A stretch of DNA of 5,926 bases from a candidate division WWE3 bacterium RIFOXYD1_FULL_39_9 (lineage in GTDB: Bacteria > Patescibacteriota > WWE3 > UBA101185 > UBA10185). Below are positions 1 to 5,605 of this stretch, piece after piece. Positions within the stretch are counted from its first letter, which is position 1. Each line of letters starts with the position of its first letter. The notes under the pieces were generated by a model that did no database searches, was not told where the DNA came from, and saw nothing but the letters and a program-made list of their open reading frames with translations. The stretch is from the NCBI GenBank assembly GCA_001773295.1, contig MEWG01000021.1:1-5926 (forward strand). The letters are read 5' to 3'. Made by a program: the position numbers and the translations under genes.

Positions 1-369
1 TGCCTCAATAACAGTTCCCCGTACGACTGTTCCGTCATTTGAAACAACGCGCACCGAGATTGCAACAAACTGATTAGCCCTGCTGGACTCCTCGAAGGCT
101 CTAACTTGCAATTTTAAATTTTGTGCTGATAATGTTTGGGCAGCTATCGGATCGGATATCCACTGTCCGTATGCATAATTAGTATCACCTCCGTCTGTAT
201 TTCCATCCAGCGACCTACTAGTCATAGCCGAGGATATTGTGGTAATTACAGCTTTACAAGAAGCGTAGTTATCGGCCTGCGCACTGTTTTCTATCCCGTC
301 CCAATATGACGACTTAGTCACAGAAACCGGTGCTGCACCAGTACTTGGTAAATAAAATCTTGTTGCCAT
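1..369 (-). CDS. Phage virion-like protein, N-terminal 123 residues (3' end outside window)
   Basis: Reading leftward from ATG at 369, an open frame runs to the window edge without a stop, giving 123 residues of a longer protein. It starts MATRFYLPSTGAAPVS, continues with SYWDGIENSAQADNYAS, then YAYGQWISDP at about residues 65-74, a VRAFEESSRANQFVAISVRV strand region, and ends in SNDGTVVRGTVIEA. From memory, this N-terminus and the GQWxSDP and DGTVVRG segments recur in a family of uncultured tailed-phage structural proteins, often small predicted beta-rich virion or tail components. I do not know a precise structural role. There is no signal peptide or membrane segment. The gene lies 94 bases downstream of the glycosyltransferase block and on the same strand, and it has its own weak promoter-like and ribosome-binding signals. 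Recognition is by motif only. The phage-type assignment is fairly confident; the exact function is unknown. Confidence 0.75.
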   Translation of the reverse strand, partial: MATRFYLPSTGAAPVSVTKSSYWDGIENSAQADNYASCKAVITTISSAMTSRSLDGNTDGGDTNYAYGQWISDPIAAQTLSAQNLKLQVRAFEESSRANQFVAISVRVVSNDGTVVRGTVIEA

Positions 370-381
370 AAAAAAACATTA

Positions 382-385
382 CTCC
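382..385 (-). promoter_or_regulatory. Weak ribosome binding site for the virion-like gene
   Basis: GGAG on the minus strand lies 12 bases upstream of the ATG at 369, separated from it by an AATG and a run of seven T. The spacing is longer than optimal. An alternative ATG at 379 is out of frame and gives only a short peptide, so 369 is the better start. Confidence 0.4.
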
Positions 386-415
386 AGGTAAAAAATTAAC
401 GACAAAACTATACAC

Positions 416-421
416 ATTATA
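416..421 (-). promoter_or_regulatory. Possible -10 box in the gap before the virion-like gene
   Basis: A perfect TATAAT occurs on the minus strand in the 94-base gap between the glycosyltransferase stop (464) and the virion-like start (369). It would place transcription initiation about 35-40 bases before the start codon. No convincing -35 sits at 16-18 bases: a TTGGCA lies only 12 bases upstream, and a TTGAAG 22 bases upstream. It could be a phage promoter that does not need a consensus -35, or chance in AT-rich DNA. No clear rho-independent terminator was found in this gap. Confidence 0.28.
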
Positions 422-463
422 GACACTATTGTTTGCCAAGTCCCTTCAAGAATACTGAGTCTG

Positions 464-2179
464 CTAGTTAAATCTTTTAATGATATCTTCAGCTTTCCCC
501 CATCCGGGGATGTCGTTCGATGTTACAAAATTTTTAGCAGTGGATTTATCGTGGAAATCATTAAGCGACCATCTATTTTTACTCAAATTATTCCCGTGTT
601 TTATATCAATAAGTGGAATTTCGGATTTCCAGAACGCTGTTACATTTGTGTCTCTTCTTCCCGGCTCAAAACCCATATCATTCTGATAGCCTCGCTTCTC
701 TATATCATCAACACGTGCTCTGTAAAACTGCAACAAATGCTCTCGGTACGCGCACAAACCCGACACTTGATTTGCATCCCAATGCACTGCGTAACCATCG
801 GGAAGTCTTACTCTCCACCAGTTGTGGTTGTAGTAAAAGATATCTTTTCTCTCCGGAGTAAAAGCAAAATGTGATTCAGGATATAAAACGTCATGTTCAC
901 AAAAAAATATAATATCGGCAGTACTGGCCTCTAAAGCTCCAAGAATTTGTGTAAAATATGCTAGATACCCCGGCTTTAAGTCAGAAAAATGGACGTTCAC
1001 GTCACCAAAATGCGGCATCGGTTTTAACGAAGAACTGACAATTGGAATGTTCAAATTCTCACTTATAGTTCTTAGTTGTTTTTGGACCGCACGAGCTATT
1101 TTTAAATTTAGTCTGTTATGTGTGTAATAGATTATGCCTTTTGACGGAGTTACAGAAGAACTTGCAGGCATTATAGATAAACTCTTTGAAGGCGTTTCAT
1201 CAACCGGCTCGCTTTCTACAGGTTTTGACGTACCTTCTCCCGAAAAGGTAAATGTATTGCCTTTTAACTTAGCTAAATCGTCTTCTGTCCAGCCTTTTAC
1301 CGGCCAAAACCGCTCTATAAGCCAAGACAACGGATGAATTTGCTTTTCCCATTTGTTATTAAAAAACAAGTCTCTTGCAAAATTTTTAGCGCCTTCTTGA
1401 TCTTTTGCCGACATCGGATACGGAAAGCTAAAATCTCCGCCCTGCGTTCTAAACAAGTGAGCATACCAAGTTTTTTTGTTTACCATCACCCGCCCACCAG
1501 CCAACCATGTTTTTACTGCAACCTCGATCCCTTGTGATCCCCAGCTTCCAAACTTCTCATCACAAATGTTTAGATCCCAATATTTTTCACGGGTAAGCAT
1601 AAAACACGACCCTTGCAAAGACATAGTCTCGGTAATATCGCCTTTTCCTTCGGGACGTTTGGCGTATTCACCAAAGTATTGAAAATGTGGCGTGGAATCA
1701 AAGCAGTATGAAACGCTTTTTGGACTTTCCTTTGCAATCCACACTATATCTCTTATGGTTTCTTTTCCACATACCTTACAAGGACCGCTCGGACCCTGAT
1801 ATCTACGGTGTCCGTCAGGACACACCCAGTCAAATGCGTGAAGATTTCTCATTAAGGGAACCATGGTCCAATCGTCGTGCATCTCGTTCATCATCTTTAC
1901 ATCAAACCCCTTATCAAAAGTGCAATGCGCATCACATTTCATTAAATATTTTGCTGTGGACATTCTTGCCGCCTGATTGGTAGCTGCGCGCTGTCCAATG
2001 CTTTGCGGATTGTAAATCAGATGCACTCTTTTATTGTCAGGAATACCGGGGTTTGCCCATGCGCCGTCTAATACTGCAATAATTTCTGTATTCCCCTCAA
2101 TGTTTTGAAGTATGTTTTCTATTGTTTTGGCCAGAAACATTTCATTTCTGGATGGAATTAAAATGGATAGGTCAGCCAT
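464..2179 (-). CDS. Two-domain glycosyltransferase: GT2/GT27-like domain fused to a second GT-A-like domain (571 aa)
   Basis: Residues 1-305 form a GT-A glycosyltransferase. LSILIPSRNE opens it, D83-A-H85 is a metal/nucleotide-sugar motif, and QGSCFMLTREKYW plus W213-G-S-Q-G-I-E219 and H241-L-F-R resemble the acceptor and metal-ligand motifs of polypeptide GalNAc-transferases (GT27). C120, H124, C134 and C137 make a zinc-ribbon-like insertion. Residues 312-346 are a Ser/Thr/Pro/Glu-rich linker. Residues 347-571 form a second domain starting IIYYTHN, with E428-H-D430, SGLCAYR, E505-P-G-R, HGNNLSKNRWS and a C-terminal DIPGWGKAEDIIKRFN. That domain resembles the upstream gene product. There is no signal peptide or membrane helix, so it is probably cytoplasmic. 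It starts at ATG 2179 inside the upstream gene (8-base overlap, ATGGCTGA) with no good ribosome binding site, which suggests translational coupling. Donor sugar and acceptor are unknown; the GalNAc-transferase likeness does not prove a protein target. Confidence 0.85.
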   Translation of the reverse strand: MADLSILIPSRNEMFLAKTIENILQNIEGNTEIIAVLDGAWANPGIPDNKRVHLIYNPQSIGQRAATNQAARMSTAKYLMKCDAHCTFDKGFDVKMMNEMHDDWTMVPLMRNLHAFDWVCPDGHRRYQGPSGPCKVCGKETIRDIVWIAKESPKSVSYCFDSTPHFQYFGEYAKRPEGKGDITETMSLQGSCFMLTREKYWDLNICDEKFGSWGSQGIEVAVKTWLAGGRVMVNKKTWYAHLFRTQGGDFSFPYPMSAKDQEGAKNFARDLFFNNKWEKQIHPLSWLIERFWPVKGWTEDDLAKLKGNTFTFSGEGTSKPVESEPVDETPSKSLSIMPASSSVTPSKGIIYYTHNRLNLKIARAVQKQLRTISENLNIPIVSSSLKPMPHFGDVNVHFSDLKPGYLAYFTQILGALEASTADIIFFCEHDVLYPESHFAFTPERKDIFYYNHNWWRVRLPDGYAVHWDANQVSGLCAYREHLLQFYRARVDDIEKRGYQNDMGFEPGRRDTNVTAFWKSEIPLIDIKHGNNLSKNRWSLNDFHDKSTAKNFVTSNDIPGWGKAEDIIKRFN

Positions 2180-2876
2180 ATAATTTTAAGATCTCGTCGG
2201 CAGTTCCCCAAGGATCAACTCTGTTTGCACGAATTTCACTGTGAGCTTTTCTTGTACCTAGCGTTAGATAACCTAGAGCCTCGGATGTTGAAAACATAAT
2301 ATTTGGTACGGGCGAGCTATACTCCTCAGCTTTAACCGGTGTAATTCCCAAATGATTCTCAAATCTCCCAGGCTCTCCCCAATACATCTTGATAAATTCT
2401 GAAGTCACTCTTTCAACTTCAGGATATTTTGCATATCTCTCTTCTAATGTTTTAACTAAAGCATCTCTTGAAACAATTAAACTATTCATAAGTTTTCTCA
2501 CTCTGTATGAAAGAAGTGGCGGCTTCAGCCATGAAAAGATGGACCATTTGTTAATGTCATAAGAGAAAGTTTCTTCATCCGGCGGCCTATAAGTAAAATG
2601 CTCGGGAGAATAAAGCATGTCGTCTTCAGCCATAGCCACATATTTTGTATCTGCTTCCCGCGCACCGATTAGAACTTGTTTGTAAATCATGTAGTTGGAT
2701 CTTTTCTGTTCGCCAATGCAGATATTTTTGCTGTTGTTACCTATTAATGTAGGTTTAAAGGAAACAATAATTATTGGGGTATCTCCAATTGCTTTAAGCA
2801 AATACCGTTGCGTATTTTTCATAAAATGATCGCTGTTTAGGTTGGCTGTGTAATAAATTATTGTTAAATCGTTCAT
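2172..2876 (-). CDS. Small GT-A-like glycosyltransferase-family protein (234 aa), relative of the C-terminal domain of the next gene
   Basis: The protein is a single domain. It begins LTIIYYTANLNSDHF and contains YVAMAE84-D-D86-MLYSPEHF (an acidic motif at the usual GT-A metal/nucleotide position), NSLIVSRDAL, WGE168-P-G-RFE and a C-terminal DPWGTADEILKLYG. The order and spacing of these motifs match residues 347-571 of the downstream protein: IIYYT with IIYYT, EDDMLY with EHDVLY, EPGRFE with EPGRRD, and DPWGTADEILKLYG with PGWGKAEDIIKRFN. The two are therefore probably homologous domains. It differs in lacking the HGNNLSKNRW motif, having LGTRKAHSEIRAN there instead, so substrate or activity may differ. 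It starts at ATG 2876, 43 bases after the upstream stop, with only a weak purine-rich leader. Its TGA stop overlaps the next start by 8 bases. Glycosyltransferase activity is inferred from the fold-type motifs; a non-catalytic partner role is possible. Confidence 0.72.
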   Translation of the reverse strand: MNDLTIIYYTANLNSDHFMKNTQRYLLKAIGDTPIIIVSFKPTLIGNNSKNICIGEQKRSNYMIYKQVLIGAREADTKYVAMAEDDMLYSPEHFTYRPPDEETFSYDINKWSIFSWLKPPLLSYRVRKLMNSLIVSRDALVKTLEERYAKYPEVERVTSEFIKMYWGEPGRFENHLGITPVKAEEYSSPVPNIMFSTSEALGYLTLGTRKAHSEIRANRVDPWGTADEILKLYG

Positions 2877-2923
2877 ACTTTTCTAATCCACAGAATACCA
2901 CAGTCGTATTTGAGATGGGTTAT
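2873..2923 (-). other. Out-of-frame 17-codon tail bridging two genes: frameshift extension or gene remnant
   Basis: In the -1 frame relative to the DUF616-methyltransferase gene, codons read from its A-rich end (AAG AAA TAA) give ITHLKYDCGILWIRKV and then TGA. That TGA overlaps the next gene's ATG as ATGA, the same junction type seen at 5602-5605. The reading is protein-like, with alternating hydrophobic residues. Upstream, this frame is closed by a TGA about 30 codons before its end and has no ATG, GTG or TTG start. Explanations are a -1 frameshift at the A-rich end, an indel that truncated the gene or an error in the assembly, or chance. Confidence 0.25.
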
Positions 2924-4365
2924 TTCTTTTGAACTATTGAAGTTATCAGAGCACCCCTTGGAATTGATTCAACTGTTGTAGTAAATCCCGGATAAACTTC
3001 CGAAAGCAAAAATGAATTCTTTTCTAATCCCGGTTTTTCGCTCCATATAACACAATCGTTGTTTTCTGTTCTATCAATGTACCACCTGTGTAAATTGCGG
3101 TGATTATCTCTCTTGCCCTCGTGTACAACATGTCGAAGATAAACGTACCCTCCCGGCTTGCAGACACGGATCATCTCGTTTAATGCTTTAAGAGGACTTT
3201 GCGTATGGTCGAGCGCATTCCCGCAATAAACAGCATCAAAAGAATTGTCTGCGTAAGTTAGAGCAGTCATGTCCTGCTTCTCAACCGGATTTGCCGGATG
3301 AAGATTTAATTCTTTTAACATTGCGGCGTACTCATTAGCATATAAATCTGACGAGATTACTTTTACATTTATATGTCTTAGATCATCGCCAATCAGATTC
3401 ATCGGACCTGCTCCAAGATTTGCAATCATTACCTCCCTTTTGTCACTAATCAATCGTAAAAATCTGTGGTTTAACCTCCTTAGCTGTTCGTATGCTTTTC
3501 CATTTCCTTCTAGCCAGCTTCTCCAAAAGGCAAGTTCGCCTTGGCTATCTATCTGTTCTTGTTCTGGCGTAAATTCAGGCACTGGCTTTGTTTGTTCCGT
3601 TTCTTTTATTACGTCCGGAACCTGTTGGACCGGTTGAACTGCTAAAACCTGCTGAGTCGCTATCTCAGTTTTTTTCTGCGGCTCATCTTGTTTTGTATTA
3701 TCTGCAGGTGCTTGGTCCTTTATCTTTCTAACGTGCATCAAATAAGGATTTTTTAGATAGTTATCGGGGATTATTCTAACCTTGCAATTTTGTGTAAATA
3801 GAACGTACGGCAGTGACAACTGATCTATTGAGTGATATCTGGATGTATGATGCCACCAATGAAACATCACGTTGTGTACTTTGGGATTATTTTTATAAAC
3901 TAGTGCTGTGGAAGCAAAAAGGTTCTGATCTGCGAAACTTTTATCGGCCTTGATAACTTCCATCTGTTCGTCAATTAGTTCATTTTCGTAACGGGAAACT
4001 ATGTAAGGGTCTCCTCTTTTTAGCCTCTCCTTAAGAAAATCTGCCTCCTGCTGGATAGTGCTTCTTTCCGGGTGCTTAAAAACAGCCATATCCACACCAT
4101 CACACTGATCTATAAACCATCGTACAGAGTCAGGGCTGGATAAAGTACAGGATGCATCAACCCAAATGTAGTAGTCATATCCCGGAACCATCTGCCATCC
4201 AAACATTTTTACAATCCTAGCTTGAAGTCTGGAGGTCATTGCCTTGTGTCTTGGAGGAAAGTTTTCGTCAGTAAACCGATAAAAATCATGCTTCACCGAT
4301 TGCTCAACATAATCTATTCTGGGATCGAAGTTGCCCAAGTTAGCTGTAATAACGGCAATTTTCAT
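2920..4365 (-). CDS. Fusion of a DUF616-like glycosyltransferase domain and a Methyltransf_11-type SAM methyltransferase (481 aa)
   Basis: Residues 1-214 resemble DUF616 (the TOD1/MUCI70-type glycosyltransferase-like family): MKIAVITANLGNFDP, an R-H-K-A-M stretch, YYIWVD70-A-S (acidic, DxD-like), F97-K-H-P-E-R101, and H168-W-W-H-H with S179-I-D-Q-L-S-L-P-Y-V. Residues 215-276 are a Gln/Pro/Glu/Lys-rich linker. Residues 277-481 are a class I methyltransferase: NLGAG (317-320) is SAM motif I, S-S-D340 ends the second strand, FDAVYCGNALDH (376-387) and MIRVCKPGG (398-406) are standard Methyltransf_11 features. One polypeptide could thus transfer a sugar and methylate the product or a neighbour, probably in the cytoplasm. 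An upstream in-frame ATG at 4407 would add 14 residues, but ATG 4365 is preferred: it has AAGGAG nine bases upstream, overlaps the previous stop as TAATG, and starts at the conserved first strand. The substrate is unknown. Confidence 0.85.
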   Translation of the reverse strand: MKIAVITANLGNFDPRIDYVEQSVKHDFYRFTDENFPPRHKAMTSRLQARIVKMFGWQMVPGYDYYIWVDASCTLSSPDSVRWFIDQCDGVDMAVFKHPERSTIQQEADFLKERLKRGDPYIVSRYENELIDEQMEVIKADKSFADQNLFASTALVYKNNPKVHNVMFHWWHHTSRYHSIDQLSLPYVLFTQNCKVRIIPDNYLKNPYLMHVRKIKDQAPADNTKQDEPQKKTEIATQQVLAVQPVQQVPDVIKETEQTKPVPEFTPEQEQIDSQGELAFWRSWLEGNGKAYEQLRRLNHRFLRLISDKREVMIANLGAGPMNLIGDDLRHINVKVISSDLYANEYAAMLKELNLHPANPVEKQDMTALTYADNSFDAVYCGNALDHTQSPLKALNEMIRVCKPGGYVYLRHVVHEGKRDNHRNLHRWYIDRTENNDCVIWSEKPGLEKNSFLLSEVYPGFTTTVESIPRGALITSIVQKK

Positions 4366-5063
4366 TAATCGTATCTCCTTGGCTCTGGGAAAAGTGTTTT
4401 TACCCAAAAAAATGTTCTCTCCTCCGGCGTAATTACTCCGTTGATAATAACTTTAGGCGCAGTTATGAACCACGGACGAATGCGGTAGGCTTGAGTATAC
4501 CCATTAACTACTTCATAGACATGAATGATAGAACGAGGTAAGTGTTTTATATAGTCGTGACCGGCAACAATCCCGCCAACTCTAACTTTTTTTGACCATT
4601 CTACAATATCATTCGTACATGCCTGAAATGAATGATCCCCGTCGATGTAAACAAAATCTAACGATTCATCTGCAAAGTCCTTTACAGCATCAAGGCTCTT
4701 TTTTTTAATCATTTCGCAATTTCGTCCTGAAAGTCTAGCTTTAGCCATTTCAAAAGCTTTTTCAAATGTCTTGGGTTTTACAAATGCGGTGTAGTCATCG
4801 TGCGGCTCCCACGGATCGATGCTATATAATTTCGCTTCCGGGTTGGCTTTGCACAAAACTTCGGAATATTCTCCTTGGTACACTCCGATCTCAGCGCCAA
4901 CTTTAAATCCGAGTTCCCTAAACATATCGGCAAGTTCGTATCTGCCAAATCCAGGGATTTCGATTGGCATTTGTGTTTTGTCGTTATAGTCAATATTAAA
5001 CTTTGAGAGTATAAATTCTGATATTGTATCTGCTGACATTTTGTTTTGGTTAAAAACCGACAT
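4365..5063 (-). CDS. Class I SAM-dependent methyltransferase, Methyltransf_24 type (232 aa)
   Basis: The Rossmann core is visible: VGAEIGVYQGEYS (55-67) is SAM motif I, KLYSID83-PW ends the second strand with the ribose-binding acidic residue, LDFVYID141-G-D143-H is the fourth-strand region, and GGIVAGHD170-Y follows. This combination (EIGVxxG, SIDPW, YIDGDHSF, GGxxxGHDY) is typical of Methyltransf_24 O-methyltransferases found in glycan and antibiotic clusters. The aspartates in IDGDH and GHDY may bind a metal. Residues 1-50 are an extra N-terminal helical region absent from the next-door relative, and residues 172-232 form a longer C-terminal part with aromatic residues. ATG 5063 is chosen because it overlaps the preceding TGA as TGATG; a TTG at 5066 and an ATG at 5039 are possible alternatives, and none has a good ribosome binding site. 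Methylation of a sugar hydroxyl is inferred from context. Confidence 0.85.
   Translation of the reverse strand: MSVFNQNKMSADTISEFILSKFNIDYNDKTQMPIEIPGFGRYELADMFRELGFKVGAEIGVYQGEYSEVLCKANPEAKLYSIDPWEPHDDYTAFVKPKTFEKAFEMAKARLSGRNCEMIKKKSLDAVKDFADESLDFVYIDGDHSFQACTNDIVEWSKKVRVGGIVAGHDYIKHLPRSIIHVYEVVNGYTQAYRIRPWFITAPKVIINGVITPEERTFFWVKTLFPEPRRYD
4375..4380 (-). promoter_or_regulatory. Strong Shine-Dalgarno that sets the start of the DUF616-methyltransferase gene
   Basis: AAGGAG lies nine bases before the ATG at 4365, within the last codons (Pro-Arg-Arg) of the upstream methyltransferase gene. It is the best ribosome binding site in the window and decides the start at 4365 over the in-frame ATG at 4407, which lies upstream of the site. 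Confidence 0.8.
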
Positions 5064-5605
5064 CAAGGTTTAATAAATTTCCAACTGGCAGGTTGTTCAC
5101 CTCGATAAATAAATAATTCCTCGATTTTGTTAGCTTTTACAAAATCGTTTACGGCCTGAACAACTGCATAATACTTATCCTGGCCTTTTCTTCTAATATA
5201 ATCGTGTCCGCTAATTATTCCTCCACTTTTGACTTTTTTTAGCCACATTTCTATATCTTCGGTAACGTGCTCGTAATCGTGGTTAGCGTCTATGTATACA
5301 AAATCTAAAACTTTGTCCATAAAATCGGACGCGGCCTCCGAACTAAATTTACGTACAAGCTCGCAATCGTAAGGTGATAGACGAATTTTACTCAACTCAT
5401 AGAATTTGTCCAGTTTCTGTTGATGGGTGTGATCTCTATACTCTCTGTGGGACTTCCAAGCGTCTATTGAGTACAACTTCTGTACATTTTTGTTTTGACA
5501 AATTATTTCCGAAAAAACTCCCTGTTCTACGCCTATCTCGACTCCAATGCCGCTAAATTCCTGGGCAAGGTCTTCTCTTGTTTTATTAACCCATATTATA
5601 TTCAT
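5063..5605 (-). CDS. Class I SAM-dependent methyltransferase, Methyltransf_24 type, compact paralogue (180 aa)
   Basis: The core motifs are G21-V-E-I-G-V-E-Q-G29 (SAM motif I), KLYSID48-AW, LDFVYID106-A-N-HDYE, and GGIISGHD134-YIRRKG. They align in order with the downstream protein (EIGVYQG, SIDPW, YIDGDH, GGIVAGHDY), and the intervening segment with SKIRLS-DCE matches AKARLS-NCE, so the two are paralogues. This one is shorter: it begins only about 20 residues before motif I and ends in a brief EELFIYRGEQPASWKFIKP tail. IDANH replaces IDGDH, which changes one putative metal ligand from Asp to Asn. The ATG at 5605 overlaps the upstream stop as ATGA, and the TGA stop overlaps the next ATG. Only a weak GGA precedes the start, so coupling is likely. 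O-methylation of a glycan is the best guess; the acceptor is unknown. Confidence 0.85.
   Translation of the reverse strand: MNIIWVNKTREDLAQEFSGIGVEIGVEQGVFSEIICQNKNVQKLYSIDAWKSHREYRDHTHQQKLDKFYELSKIRLSPYDCELVRKFSSEAASDFMDKVLDFVYIDANHDYEHVTEDIEMWLKKVKSGGIISGHDYIRRKGQDKYYAVVQAVNDFVKANKIEELFIYRGEQPASWKFIKP

Noticed and set aside
440..463. Possible terminator after the large glycosyltransferase gene
   Set aside because: Only a tiny TTC-TT-GAA hairpin can be drawn here, with no GC-rich stem and no following T-run.
551..874. Plus-strand open frame of about 107 codons
   Set aside because: It lies antisense to the conserved C-terminal domain of the 464-2179 gene, has no family resemblance, and overlaps several other plus-strand shadows of the same gene.
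1687..1983. Plus-strand open frame of about 98 codons
   Set aside because: It is antisense to the zinc-ribbon and DAH region of the glycosyltransferase and has low-complexity Ser/Arg composition with no recognisable motif.
4366..4407. Fourteen-residue N-terminal extension of the DUF616-methyltransferase protein
   Set aside because: The extension (MGKNTFPRAKEIRL) lies inside the upstream gene, and the strong AAGGAG sits downstream of this ATG, directly before the ATG at 4365.
4778..4993. Second minus-strand frame of about 71 codons within the 232-residue methyltransferase
   Set aside because: It overlaps the conserved SAM-binding motif region in another frame and has no protein-family features.
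464..5604. Alternative genetic code (TAG or TGA read as sense)
   Set aside because: TAG, TGA and TAA each end a gene at a natural family C-terminus or exact overlap, and no conserved domain is interrupted by an in-frame stop.
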